A stretch of DNA of 64,000 nt from Flavobacterium sufflavum (lineage in GTDB: Bacteria; Bacteroidota; Bacteroidia; Flavobacteriales; Flavobacteriaceae). The translations under genes and the position numbers were made by a program. Every line of letters starts with the position of its first letter. The first letter of the stretch is position 1. A model generated the notes under the pieces. The model saw nothing but the letters and a program-made list of their open reading frames with translations. It did no database searches and was not told the origin of the DNA. Location of the stretch: assembly GCF_004016525.1 (NCBI RefSeq), contig NZ_SACJ01000002.1, positions 372,001-436,000 of the forward strand. Direction: 5' to 3'. This document shows positions 42,876 through 51,537 of the stretch, piece after piece.

Positions 42876-43475
42876 TTACCAGTTATCATTTTTTTTAACT
42901 GTTGAATTAATACTTTCAAACAGAGATTTGTTTAAAGTATTGAAGTAATTTATATTTTCATAAAAGTATTTGTTAGTTTCTCTTGGTTTGCCATTTTTTC
43001 TATAAAAAATATTCTTTAATCTTTCTTCTGTTAAATTGTTCTTATATTCTGGAATTTCATACCAAGAAGCTGATTCGCTGGAGTTTCCTGAAAACCAATT
43101 TTCGTATTTTATTACATCAAATTTATACTTACCATCTTTAATATAAATTTCAATTTGATATTTGATGTCTTTAAATCCCTTGCCGTACATATTTTCATAA
43201 GAGAATGCGTTTTCTCCAATCCCTTCAAATCTTATATATTCATTTTCAATTGTTGAAAGAATAACTTTGTCAGGGTTCTTATAATTGATTTTTATCCATT
43301 CAATTACTTTTTTATATATTTCAGGAGCAGTTTTTCCTTCAACTGAAATAACAATATAATCGGTCATTCCTTTTTCAGGAGTAAAAGTGAATTCTGTTTC
43401 TTGTGCGTGAATAATACTTGTAATAAGTATAAAAAGAGAAAATATTTTTTTCATTTTGAATTTTTTATTTACCAT
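42876..43475 (-). CDS. Secreted DUF4468-like protein
   Basis: 199 residues from 43475; the ATG at 43454 (MKKIFSLFILITSIIHAQ, a clean type I signal peptide) is equally likely and avoids overlap with the 43469 gene. The mature part begins ETEFTFTPEKGMTDYIVISVEGKTAPEIYKKVIEW (in part), which I recognise as DUF4468, a TBP-like fold. Function unknown. Last gene of the cargo group, adjacent to attL. Confidence 0.75.
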   Translation of the reverse strand: MVNKKFKMKKIFSLFILITSIIHAQETEFTFTPEKGMTDYIVISVEGKTAPEIYKKVIEWIKINYKNPDKVILSTIENEYIRFEGIGENAFSYENMYGKGFKDIKYQIEIYIKDGKYKFDVIKYENWFSGNSSESASWYEIPEYKNNLTEERLKNIFYRKNGKPRETNKYFYENINYFNTLNKSLFESINSTVKKNDNW

Positions 43476-44047
43476 TCTAAGTTTTCAGTATTAAATTCTA
43501 GTATTTGTGTTCCATTTTGATAAAGTGGTATGCCAATTAGAGTTTTTTTAGATTTTTTTAGTTTGGATAAGAATTTGGTTTCGTTATCGATAAAAATCAA
43601 GTCACTACTATTGTCTTCAGGTTCAGAGTAACTAAATGTAATGGGTTTGTCTTCATCAAATCTAACCTCTATGTAGTTGTTTTCATATCCTCCGTGAATT
43701 TGTCCTTTGTCTATTTTAAGGTAGATATTTAAAGTTCCGTTTTTCTTTCTTAATGTTAGATATGCCCAATTAACTCCATCATAAGGGAAATCTAAATCTA
43801 AACTTTCGTTTGATGTAATGGTTGCAAATTTTGAAGTTTTTGAAGTCATTTTGTCAATACTCGAATCGTATTGCCACTTGTTGTCATTTGCAGTTGGTGT
43901 GTTTATCATTGTGTCAACAGAAACGGCAGTTGTATCAACTGTAATAGGTTCACTTAGTGTTTGAGATGTTGCATTTGAATTATTTAAACTACCTATAATC
44001 CAAAAAACAAAGACAGCTAAAACTATTCCTATCAATAATTTTCTCAT
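43469..44047 (-). CDS. Hypothetical membrane-anchored protein
   Basis: 192 residues: an N-terminal helix MRKLLIGIVLAVFVFWIIGSLNN followed by a Ser/Thr-rich spacer and a beta-rich domain (KWQYDSSIDKMTSKTSKFATITS, LDFPYDGVNWAYLTLRKKNGTLNIYLKIDKGQI, shown in part). The YLTLRKKNG and VRFDEDKPITFSYSEPED patterns resemble domains found in many phage- or island-borne exported proteins. No function is known. Overlaps the next gene slightly, so likely one operon. Confidence 0.7.
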   Translation of the reverse strand: MRKLLIGIVLAVFVFWIIGSLNNSNATSQTLSEPITVDTTAVSVDTMINTPTANDNKWQYDSSIDKMTSKTSKFATITSNESLDLDFPYDGVNWAYLTLRKKNGTLNIYLKIDKGQIHGGYENNYIEVRFDEDKPITFSYSEPEDNSSDLIFIDNETKFLSKLKKSKKTLIGIPLYQNGTQILEFNTENLEW

Positions 44048-44074
44048 AATTTGTGTTTTAAGTTAAAATGTGTC

Positions 44075-44770
44075 TTACTTTATTTTATTGAATGAACTCA
44101 ATATTTTATATTCAATATTAGTATTTGTTGCTTTTATTACTTCAATTCGTAGTCCTTTAAATCCAATAAGATTACTTTCGTTTAAATCATATTGCAATTC
44201 TTGGTTAAAGGCAGGTCGAGCCATATCGTTAATATACTCTCGATAAATAAATTTTAAATTAGTGCCAACTTTTCCATTAAATATAAATTCTTGTTTGAAA
44301 CAGTCTTTACAATCATTATCAATAAATGTATCCTGTTTAGTTTTAAAACCTTCTATTTTTTTTGTATATAAACCTCCCATTGCACCAGGAATTGAACTTA
44401 GAAAAGGGTTTATTATTGAGGTATTTTTTTTATTAATTGCTATTCCAAAGAAATAACTATTTGTTCCAATATCTTTTTTATTATAATATAAAAACCATTC
44501 ATTAGTAGAACCTGAAAGAGGCAATATTTCACCATTTTTGTATGGGTAAATTGCTGTATTGATTTTAAAATCACGACTTTCCGTAATCTTTAAGGCTTCT
44601 TGATAATACTCTTTTCCAGTAGTTATAAGTCTATCCCCTATTTCATTATTGAGTACTGTGTTTAATGGAACGTCATCATAAGTCCTGCTTTTAGGTTCTA
44701 TTGGTTTAATTTGAACTGCACAAGAAGTTAAGAATAAGCATATACTTAAAGAGGTAATAATTTTTTTCAT
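44075..44770 (-). CDS. Hypothetical lipoprotein
   Basis: 231 residues with signal and lipobox MKKIITSLSICLFLTSCAVQ (LTSC). The mature protein contains PIEPKSRTYDDVPLNTVL and a CKDC pair, DNDCKDCFKQEFIFNGKVG. No family recognised. Part of the island's exported-protein group. AT-rich like its neighbours. Confidence 0.75.
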   Translation of the reverse strand: MKKIITSLSICLFLTSCAVQIKPIEPKSRTYDDVPLNTVLNNEIGDRLITTGKEYYQEALKITESRDFKINTAIYPYKNGEILPLSGSTNEWFLYYNKKDIGTNSYFFGIAINKKNTSIINPFLSSIPGAMGGLYTKKIEGFKTKQDTFIDNDCKDCFKQEFIFNGKVGTNLKFIYREYINDMARPAFNQELQYDLNESNLIGFKGLRIEVIKATNTNIEYKILSSFNKIK

Positions 44771-44831
44771 TTTTTGATTTTTTAATTTAATACTGAAATA
44801 TTAGATGTTTTTTAAAATTGGTTTATTGGGA

Positions 44832-45023
44832 TTAATCACAATCTAATTCGTTTACTTTTTTATTATAATCAGAATTGATTTTATCCCAGCATGCTTTTGA
44901 ACCGTTACAATTATGCCAGCCTTGTGTTCGTAATTCTTCTAACCTAGCCATTTCTTCATCGCAATTCGTTTTTGAGCAAGACAAAACGATTAATGCAAAA
45001 AACAATAATAATATTTTTCTCAT
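44832..45023 (-). CDS. Small cysteine-rich lipoprotein
   Basis: 63 residues: MRKILLLFFALIVLSCSKTN is a lipoprotein signal (LSC), after which only about 45 residues remain with four more cysteines (NCDEEMARLEELRTQGWHNC, GSKACWDK, ELDCD). The spacing suggests two disulfide bonds. Function unknown. First gene of the minus-strand cargo group. Confidence 0.75.
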   Translation of the reverse strand: MRKILLLFFALIVLSCSKTNCDEEMARLEELRTQGWHNCNGSKACWDKINSDYNKKVNELDCD

Positions 45024-45108
45024 TTTTTATTTTTTTATTTTCCAAATATAGGAAAAATTGGAAGCGAGTACGCTCTCGTGTGTTTTTATTTGTTTTTGAC
45101 CTTTGAAT

Positions 45109-45336
45109 ATGATTTCAGGGGATGTTTTTTTGGTGCAATTAGGAGTTCACATTCGGCAGTTAAGGGAAAGAAAAAATCTTTCTCAACAAAACTTGGCTGA
45201 TATGTGTAATTTTCCAAAATCTACAATTGCACGTATTGAAAGAGCCGAAATGAATACTTCTGTAAAAACCCTCGTAAAAATCGCCAACGCCTTTGAGATT
45301 GAGCCAAAAGAACTTTTAGATTTTCAAATTAAATAA
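45109..45336 (+). CDS. XRE-family HTH regulator
   Basis: From ATG 45109, 75 residues of a Cro/CI-type HTH: LGVHIRQLRERKNLSQQNLADMCNFPKSTIARIERAEMN (part) and a short tail. The TTG at 45103 is two codons upstream. It is the only plus-strand gene of the element and is transcribed away from the cargo group, so it is a likely control gene for island expression. Confidence 0.9.
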   Translation: MISGDVFLVQLGVHIRQLRERKNLSQQNLADMCNFPKSTIARIERAEMNTSVKTLVKIANAFEIEPKELLDFQIK

Positions 45337-45584
45337 TTTTGTTTCCGAATTATTCATTTTTGATAACGAATGATTTTCAGTAAATTAACAAGTATTAATT
45401 TTTACCCACAATACCCATTTTTAGTGATTTTTCTATTTTAAATTTTTAAAAAATTATTGTGTAAGGTTATGGGGGTTATTCCACTTTGGTAATTAAGGGG
45501 GGTAGGGGGTGTCCTTGTGATGTTTTTAGTTTTCCTCGCGCGCGTACGCGCGTAATTGTTTGCTAAAGGTCTATGATGTTAGTT
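45337..45584. other. Non-coding region with G-rich tract and CG palindrome
   Basis: Between the XRE gene and the 76-residue gene. It contains GGGGG, GGGGGG, GGGGG tracts at about 45470-45509 and CGCGCGTACGCGCG, a perfect 14-bp palindrome, at 45539-45552. The composition is far from the surrounding AT-rich DNA. The location next to rep suggests an origin or regulatory site; no proof. Confidence 0.55.
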
Positions 45585-45815
45585 TTAAAAGTCTTTAAGA
45601 ACAGAATTATTATTCATTCCATCAAGAAAGGTGTTTGTAACATCGCCATTACTTTGTATCATTTCATCGGTATTGTTAAACCCTAATATCTTTGCTACAC
45701 TATCTGAACTGAAATAGATTTGTTGGGTTAGTTTGTCTTTTTTTATTCTTACTTCTGTTCCTTGAAAGTAATCTATATAGTAATCGTATTGCGTATCGGT
45801 GTTTATTAGTCTCAT
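45585..45815 (-). CDS. Small protein with Bro-N/KilA-like phrase
   Basis: 76 residues. The segment IYFSSDSVAKILGFNNTDEMIQ resembles the N-terminal DNA-binding part of phage antirepressors (Bro-N type), but the protein ends soon after. It lies 11 bases after the candidate rep gene, in the same orientation. Could be a truncated antirepressor or a small regulator. Confidence 0.55.
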   Translation of the reverse strand: MRLINTDTQYDYYIDYFQGTEVRIKKDKLTQQIYFSSDSVAKILGFNNTDEMIQSNGDVTNTFLDGMNNNSVLKDF

Positions 45816-45826
45816 TAGTTTACTGT

Positions 45827-47137
45827 TTATATTCCTAATTGGGTTAAGATGTTTAATTGGGAATGTTGAAAATAATTTACTGGTTGGTTATATCCCTTTT
45901 GTTTAATCTTGAACGAGTTGAAATATTGGTTTCTGATTTGTTTAGTAAGGTGTGATATTTCTGATTGCTCAAATTTGGGTTTACATCTGGATTTGCTTAG
46001 TAAATTAAGTTTAATCAGTTCAAAAGTTTCAGGATTCGTTTCTTTTAGTTTCTTTAGTGTAGCTGTTAGAGCGTATTTAGCACCCTCTTTTTCATCACAT
46101 AAATTTAATCCAGTTACTTTACAAATCGAGGTTTTTGCCGTATCAATTGTTGTTTCATTATAGGTGCATATTCCCCTATTATATAACTGTGAATCTGCAC
46201 CCTTTTTGATAATGTCTTTAGGCTGTGAAATTGCACCCTTTTTTAGTTCTTCAAGTTTGTCATAAATGATTTGCCACAATTGATTTTTTAAGTTATTAGG
46301 CACTTTGTCTGTTAGTTTATGGTAGGCGGTTTTGTTCTTACTAAAACTATTGCGGTTTGATGAGTTGTTTATCTTGTACCATTCCATCGGGTTGTTGTAC
46401 TTTGCTATTTTGTTTTGTTCCTTTTGTGTTAGACTTTTATAATCGGTGGCACAATCTAAAATTAAAACCTTTTCAAACTCTTTGATTAGACTTTCTGTCA
46501 ATGCCAAATAAATGGCTGAGTTTAGTAGGTCTTTTGCTGTATTAATGCCTAGTGGGTTAATGAACCTACTCTTTTTGCTTTTAACTTCAAATCGGAATGT
46601 ATTTATATGCGCATTGTTCGGGAACTGTAAACCTTTGGCATACGCCTTAATTATTTTGTATTCGTTTGCCGTTCCTTTTGCACTAACTGAATAACTTTTT
46701 TTACTATATGCCAGTTCTATATCTGTTCTAAACTCATTTTTTTCGTGATAGGCTAAATAAGTAATCAAATCTTTTATATCAATAGGAGAAATACAATTTA
46801 ATCCGTATTCGATATTTACTACTTTAAATGCCTGTAAATCTATTTTCAAGACGTTTTTAACCTCAATGATTGTGTTGATGCAATCTATAATCGAAAAATC
46901 GTTTGCATTGTGTAAATTGTCATTAAAATAGTAATGAGGTTTAAATCGTATCTCTAATTTGTTGGAATAAAAACAAAAATAAATACCCTTGTATTGTTTT
47001 ACTTTTTTGGTTGTTATTACCTCGTTATCATAAATATTTATTTTGTCGGTATCACTAACCCAGTTCAGTAAAATATGGTTTTTGAAATAATCTATTTGCG
47101 AAATAGTATAAGTTTCTAATTTTAGAAAGTCTATCAT
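45827..47137 (-). CDS. Candidate replication initiator (phage/plasmid Rep-like)
   Basis: 436 residues, cytosolic and lysine-rich. Features pointing to rolling-circle initiators of filamentous-phage/plasmid type are the opening MIDFLKLETYTI, strand patterns IYFCFYSNKLEIRFKPHYY, NEYKIIKAYAKGLQFP (similar to the KxYxKxxE phrase with catalytic Tyr) and NTFRFEVKSKKSRFI. There is no HUH motif I can be sure of. The alternative is a Bacteroidetes island protein of unknown function. Called a candidate only. Confidence 0.5.
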   Translation of the reverse strand: MIDFLKLETYTISQIDYFKNHILLNWVSDTDKINIYDNEVITTKKVKQYKGIYFCFYSNKLEIRFKPHYYFNDNLHNANDFSIIDCINTIIEVKNVLKIDLQAFKVVNIEYGLNCISPIDIKDLITYLAYHEKNEFRTDIELAYSKKSYSVSAKGTANEYKIIKAYAKGLQFPNNAHINTFRFEVKSKKSRFINPLGINTAKDLLNSAIYLALTESLIKEFEKVLILDCATDYKSLTQKEQNKIAKYNNPMEWYKINNSSNRNSFSKNKTAYHKLTDKVPNNLKNQLWQIIYDKLEELKKGAISQPKDIIKKGADSQLYNRGICTYNETTIDTAKTSICKVTGLNLCDEKEGAKYALTATLKKLKETNPETFELIKLNLLSKSRCKPKFEQSEISHLTKQIRNQYFNSFKIKQKGYNQPVNYFQHSQLNILTQLGI

Positions 47138-47193
47138 TTTTTACTATCTTTACAATGTTTCTGCATTGCCTGTTGAAACGAACTTTGAACAAT

Positions 47194-47221
47194 AAAGGGA
47201 GCTTGAACAACTCCCTTTTTT
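47194..47221. terminator. Bidirectional hairpin between the 136-residue gene and rep
   Basis: AAAGGGAG/CTCCCTTT stem with nine-base loop, T6 on the plus side and ATTATT on the minus side. Confidence 0.65.
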
Positions 47222-47238
47222 ATTGCCTTTCAGGTTGT

Positions 47239-47649
47239 TTAATAGGTGTTAATGATGTTTTGAAGTATTCCGTTGTGATTAGGATAAAAACCTCTGTAAA
47301 TATCAATAAACAGGGTTTGTTTGTCTTCTGAAAACAAAAAGATTAGTAAGGTTCTTTTTGAGGTTTCTTTGTCTCTGCGGTCGCCATAAAAGACTTGCGG
47401 TTTGTTTGTGTTTTTTAATCCTGTTATTTGTTCGCAAGTACTCCAGTTGTTTGTGGTTCGTAATCGCAAATAGTCTTTAATGTTCGAGGCGTTGGATTTT
47501 CCTTGAAATTTCTCAATCCTCAAAATATCAGTAAGTAGATTTTTGTTTCTTGCGACCTCAGCCAATTGGTAAATGGTGTAACTTTTTAATTCGCTCGTCA
47601 CGTTATAAGTGTGTCGAATGTAGTCGGGTGTATTGCCTGTTGAACTCAT
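47239..47649 (-). CDS. Unknown protein of the element
   Basis: 136 residues, soluble; start MSSTGNTPDYIRHTYNVTSELKSYTIYQLAEVARN (in part), later KPQVFYGDRRDKETSKRTLLIFLFSEDKQTLFIDIYRGFYP. The end resembles a compact alpha/beta domain. Its start lies 3 bases after the excisionase-like gene stop, so the two are co-transcribed. Not recognised as any toxin or nuclease. Confidence 0.6.
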   Translation of the reverse strand: MSSTGNTPDYIRHTYNVTSELKSYTIYQLAEVARNKNLLTDILRIEKFQGKSNASNIKDYLRLRTTNNWSTCEQITGLKNTNKPQVFYGDRRDKETSKRTLLIFLFSEDKQTLFIDIYRGFYPNHNGILQNIINTY

Positions 47650-47652
47650 CGT

Positions 47653-47931
47653 TTACACATTTAAAGGTTGTAAACTGGCTTCTACTTCGGAACGTAGATA
47701 ATAAATTCTTGAACCCAACGCCAAAGGATTGAGACGTTTTGATTTCGACCAATTGTGGACGGTCGAAATATCCACCCCAAACATATCTGCAACATCTTTT
47801 CTCGAAAGATATTCTTTGGGTTGTTGCGGTTGGTAGAGTTTTAGGAACTCTTCTAATTGGTTTTTTACCGATGCGGTAATTTTGTTTTGTAGTTGTTCGG
47901 GGGTGTACTGAATGAATTGAATTGATTCCAT
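47653..47931 (-). CDS. Excisionase-like helix-turn-helix protein
   Basis: 92 residues with an MerR/AlpA-type winged HTH: PKEYLSRKDVADMFGVDISTVHNWSKSKRLNPLALGSRIYYLRSEV (in part). Such proteins act as excisionases or as transcription regulators in Bacteroidetes mobile elements. Its placement in an island with a tyrosine integrase supports an excision role. Confidence 0.85.
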   Translation of the reverse strand: MESIQFIQYTPEQLQNKITASVKNQLEEFLKLYQPQQPKEYLSRKDVADMFGVDISTVHNWSKSKRLNPLALGSRIYYLRSEVEASLQPLNV

Positions 47932-48020
47932 GAGTAAATGTTTAAATATTACTCTGCGAATTTCAATCTGTTTAATTTCCGATTGCTGGCAGTTTTTTCC
48001 GAAAATATCGGAAGATTGTA

Positions 48021-48845
48021 TTATCTATTAAATACGTTGTTAAAGTTGTTTTCTCTTTGTGCTGAAAAAGATTTTTTTAAAGTTCTGAAACCAGAGTTTT
48101 TATTTATTGTGTCCATGATATTTTCATTGATGTATTTGTTTCTAAATAGTAATTCTGCAAAGTTTAAGTGTGGTATTTTGGTGATTATATTTTCATTTAA
48201 TAATCGTTGAAATAAATACGAATAATCAATATAAGGTTCTACGATATGTAGTTTAGTATATTTATTGAAATTGATGATTTGTGATTTGTCACAAAAGATG
48301 TCGTATAATGGACTTTGAAATTCTTCAATCTTTTTTATTTCATGCTCTAAACATTCTTTGTATAAAAAGTATTTTGCTTTTACAGTTGCAGTAATGCTGT
48401 CAAAAAAAGAAAAATAATTGTTGTAATTTTTCTTCTCATAATGCCCGTATTTTAATTTAATGTATTCGTTTTCAAAACGTTTGGATGGATTGAAGTTTTT
48501 GTTGTAAATATTTGTAGCCTCATCTATTTTTATTTTTTCTGCACTTTCAATGAATTCATTTATAGTATCTAATTCGTCCCTTAATGTTTTAATGTTTAAA
48601 GAATATTTGTCATTAAAATTTTCTACCAGTGCGAAAAATATCCTCATTGCATCATATTTTATGAGTCTTTCAAATGCTTCTTCTTTTGTTTGAGGAATTC
48701 TTTTTGTGGTATATTTATCCCCTATATTTCCTCCTAACTGTTTGACTGTTTCTTTATCTGTAATTTCATAAATGGTTATTGAGTTTTCATACTTTTCAAA
48801 TTCCTCTTGATGTTCACTAAATGAAATGTTTCTTTCTTCAATCAT
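48021..48845 (-). CDS. Unknown 274-residue protein of the element
   Basis: Charged, helical, rich in Lys, Glu, Asn and Tyr. Segments EEAFERLIKYDAMRIFFALVENFNDKYSL and LKYGHYEKKNYNNYFSFFDSITATVKAKYFLYKECLEHEIKKIEEF (both in part) suggest coiled helices. No conserved domain is recognised. Directly upstream are the 41-bp repeats, which may regulate it. Confidence 0.6.
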   Translation of the reverse strand: MIEERNISFSEHQEEFEKYENSITIYEITDKETVKQLGGNIGDKYTTKRIPQTKEEAFERLIKYDAMRIFFALVENFNDKYSLNIKTLRDELDTINEFIESAEKIKIDEATNIYNKNFNPSKRFENEYIKLKYGHYEKKNYNNYFSFFDSITATVKAKYFLYKECLEHEIKKIEEFQSPLYDIFCDKSQIINFNKYTKLHIVEPYIDYSYLFQRLLNENIITKIPHLNFAELLFRNKYINENIMDTINKNSGFRTLKKSFSAQRENNFNNVFNR

Positions 48846-48941
48846 TTGCCTGTTATTTTAAATTGAACTTTTTCTTTATAAACGTATTGGAATTTGTTGG
48901 TTTTTCTAATATAAACTAAAACCTATGTTGATTATATGCTT

Positions 48942-49037
48942 TTTTTTACCACGTCGTGAATAACGTGGTAAATTTTTACCATCTTTTTACCACGTCGTGA
49001 ATAACGTGGTAAATTTTTACCATCTTTTTACCACGTT
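48942..49037. repeat. 41-bp tandem direct repeats with nested palindromes
   Basis: Two full units and one partial (units begin ACCACGT at 48948, 48989 and 49030, period 41). Each full unit holds TTTACCACGT-N8-ACGTGGTAAA (48945-48972 and 48986-49013) and an overlapping TGGTAAA-TT-TTTACCA. The partial unit runs into the fic stop codon. Confidence 0.95.
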
Positions 49038-50106
49038 ACTCATTCATCAAAACTTTGATTAATGCGTTATTCATATAATAGTTTGATTTGCCCACTTTTG
49101 TTTTTTCTAAAAATCCTAATTCCGCAATTTTATCTAAATAATTTTGTGCAGTTCTTTTATTAATTCTCAATTCCTTTTCTAAAAATTCAATCTTGGTGTA
49201 AGGGTTTCTAAAGAGGTTGTTAATTAAATCTTGACTGTATATTTTAGGTAATTGGGTTTGAATATCGGTTTTGTAATCCTGCATCAGAGTATTGATATTC
49301 GTAATTAAATCAATGGTTTGTTTGGCTGTTACCTCGACACTTTTTAGAAAATATAAAATCAAATGTTCCCAATCGTTTTTGGTTCTTACGTCTTGTAATA
49401 CTTGGTAGTATTCTGCTTTATTTTGGGTAATATAACGACTTAAATACAAAATTGGAATGTCTAACAATCCTTGTAAAACCAAATAGAGAATGTTTATAAT
49501 ACGTCCAGTACGTCCGTTGCCGTCATAAAATGGGTGTATGCTCTCGAATTGATAATGAATGATTGCCATTTTTATTAATGGATCGAGATTTGAAAATTCA
49601 TTGTCGTTTATGAACTTTTCGAGGTTGCTCATTAAGTCTAAAACTTCGGTTGCGCTCTGTGGCGGTGTGTAAACGGTTTGCCCTTGAGCGTTCACTAATT
49701 TTGTACCGCCTTGGGTTCTAAATCCTGCGTTGTTTTCTAACAACTCTTTTTGAATGGTTAGGATATGTTTGTTTAATAAAAGATGTTCTTTGCGGACAAT
49801 TTCAAACCCCAACTTTAAACCCTGTGCATAATTATACACTTCTTTGGTGGCTGGGTTAGTGTGAATTAGTATGTTTTCTTTATATAAATCATCGTGAGTA
49901 GTTACAATATTTTCTATCTCACTACTGTCTTTTGCTTCCTGTAAGGTTAAAGTATTAATCAAAATACTTTCGTTTGGGATTGTTTTTGATGTTCCTTTTA
50001 GTTCGGCTAAATAACGGTGAGATTGTGCAAGTTGTTTTAATATTGCTATTGTTTCAATTTCTTGCTGTGGCGGTAATATTGGTAAGATAAAATTTTCGTT
50101 AATCAT
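49036..50106 (-). CDS. Fic-domain protein (class II, with inhibitory helix)
   Basis: 356 residues. The Fic active site is at 191-202 (HPFYDGNGRTGR), giving catalytic H191 and the phosphate-binding turn. The inhibitory motif S61-S-E-I-E65-N is present, so the enzyme should be auto-inhibited (class II). A C-terminal winged helix (YTKIEFLEKELRINKRTAQNYLDKIAELGFLEK, in part) is typical of Fic/DOC regulators in Bacteroidetes. Fic enzymes AMPylate proteins. Start overlaps the integrase stop by 8 bases. Confidence 0.93.
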   Translation of the reverse strand: MINENFILPILPPQQEIETIAILKQLAQSHRYLAELKGTSKTIPNESILINTLTLQEAKDSSEIENIVTTHDDLYKENILIHTNPATKEVYNYAQGLKLGFEIVRKEHLLLNKHILTIQKELLENNAGFRTQGGTKLVNAQGQTVYTPPQSATEVLDLMSNLEKFINDNEFSNLDPLIKMAIIHYQFESIHPFYDGNGRTGRIINILYLVLQGLLDIPILYLSRYITQNKAEYYQVLQDVRTKNDWEHLILYFLKSVEVTAKQTIDLITNINTLMQDYKTDIQTQLPKIYSQDLINNLFRNPYTKIEFLEKELRINKRTAQNYLDKIAELGFLEKTKVGKSNYYMNNALIKVLMNE

Positions 50107-51472
50107 TTGTTCCGCTTTTTATGATTTTTAGTTGAGGTTCTTTGTCTTTGTTGAGTTTCTCGTAAAACTGCATAAATAAATCAGCATTTGCATCTTTATC
50201 CTCTCTTTTGTTAATGTAGGTTAAAAATAAACTTTCTTTTGAATGCCCAGTAATATTTATCAAAATGGGTGTAGGTATCTTTTTGTAGTAGTTTGAGGCA
50301 AAAGAACGTCTGAAACAATGTGAGGCAATTAATTCGTATTTCGGATAGTTTCCTAATTCCTTGCGGTTGGTTTCTGTATTTAGTTTTGTTCCTTTAACTA
50401 CCTCAACAATTCCAGCCAGTTTGCAAATTACTTTTGCATATTCGTTTAGTTTTTGGTGTGGTATTTTTTTAGGTAAGTTGTTTTCTACTATGTCGATAAC
50501 GTGAGGTGCAATGATACCGATTGTAACACTCTTATTTGTTTTCTGTTGTATAAGGTCGATATAGTAGTTTTTGCCGTTATATCTAATGTTTTCGCGAGTG
50601 ATTTCTAATAAGTCGCCTCCACGTTGCCCAATTTCACAACCTAATAAAATCCAGTTTCGAACGTTGTTTAAACTTTCAGGGGTAATTGATAGGTTTTTAG
50701 TTAGTTCGGGGTTTTCTTTTTTAAATTGGTTGAGTTGTTCAATATTTGATAAATCTACATTTAGAATTAATTCCAATTCCTCAAATGACAATGTCTGAAT
50801 GTATCGGTCTTTTTCACTTTCTCTAAAATGTTGAATAATTTTAGAATAGGGTGCGACTTGAATTTCGTTCTTTTCAGCATCTATACAAACCGTTTTTAAG
50901 ATTTCTAATTGTTTTCCTGCGTAGTTAGTAGAGTAGTTTTTAGTATTGATAAGCCAGTTTGTGAATTTGTCAACAAAAGGTTTTGTAATCTCTATAAACT
51001 GGATTTGTTTTTTAATTTTCTTTTGATATTCTGAAATGATGTTTCTGAATAAAGTGTAGTTTTTAATTGTGCTTGCACTTAAACCGATTTTGTTTTTTAC
51101 TTTTCGGGTATTTGCATTATCGATAATGTGTTGAATGTGATTAATTAATAAACTGGTGTCGGTTTTAACTACTCTGCTAAAACAATCATTAATTTTTGAT
51201 TCTAACCAATTGGAATCAATTAAGATGCTTTTGCCTAAATCGGTGTTAAGGTTTTCAATAATATAGGAATCTAGTTTTTTGAGGTCACTAGATAGTAGTT
51301 TGTTTTCGGGTGTGGTTTGTTTGGGTAGGTTGTTTGTTTCGCTCCAGTCTTTCGGATTGATTGAGAAACCTGTATTTAACTCAAATACATTATTTCGGTC
51401 TATTGATAGGCGTACTTTAATAGAAACATTTTTGTTTGCCTTACTTCTTAATCTAAATTGAATAGTTGCCAT
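50099..51472 (-). CDS. Tyrosine integrase of the element
   Basis: 457 residues. Arm-binding N-terminus, SAM-like core-binding domain (about 105-210) and catalytic domain with the full set: R284 (GQRGGDLL), K311, H385-x-x-R388 (ASHCFRRSF), H410 (TGHS) and Y419 (FLTYINK). It resembles Bacteroidetes integrases (phage integrase SAM-like). It sits next to attR and should use the tRNA-Leu site; the Fic gene is coupled to it. Confidence 0.95.
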   Translation of the reverse strand: MATIQFRLRSKANKNVSIKVRLSIDRNNVFELNTGFSINPKDWSETNNLPKQTTPENKLLSSDLKKLDSYIIENLNTDLGKSILIDSNWLESKINDCFSRVVKTDTSLLINHIQHIIDNANTRKVKNKIGLSASTIKNYTLFRNIISEYQKKIKKQIQFIEITKPFVDKFTNWLINTKNYSTNYAGKQLEILKTVCIDAEKNEIQVAPYSKIIQHFRESEKDRYIQTLSFEELELILNVDLSNIEQLNQFKKENPELTKNLSITPESLNNVRNWILLGCEIGQRGGDLLEITRENIRYNGKNYYIDLIQQKTNKSVTIGIIAPHVIDIVENNLPKKIPHQKLNEYAKVICKLAGIVEVVKGTKLNTETNRKELGNYPKYELIASHCFRRSFASNYYKKIPTPILINITGHSKESLFLTYINKREDKDANADLFMQFYEKLNKDKEPQLKIIKSGTND

Positions 51473-51537
51473 TTTGTGAACTTTTGAACTTTGAACAATT
51501 CAAAAGTAATGAATTTCGTAATACGTTTTACAAAGTT

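Noticed and set aside
46512..46694. Plus-strand ORF within the candidate rep gene
   Set aside because: Short shadow frame opposite a longer, protein-like reading frame.
48942..49037. CRISPR array
   Set aside because: Only 2.3 units of 41 bp with no spacers between them, and no cas gene nearby.
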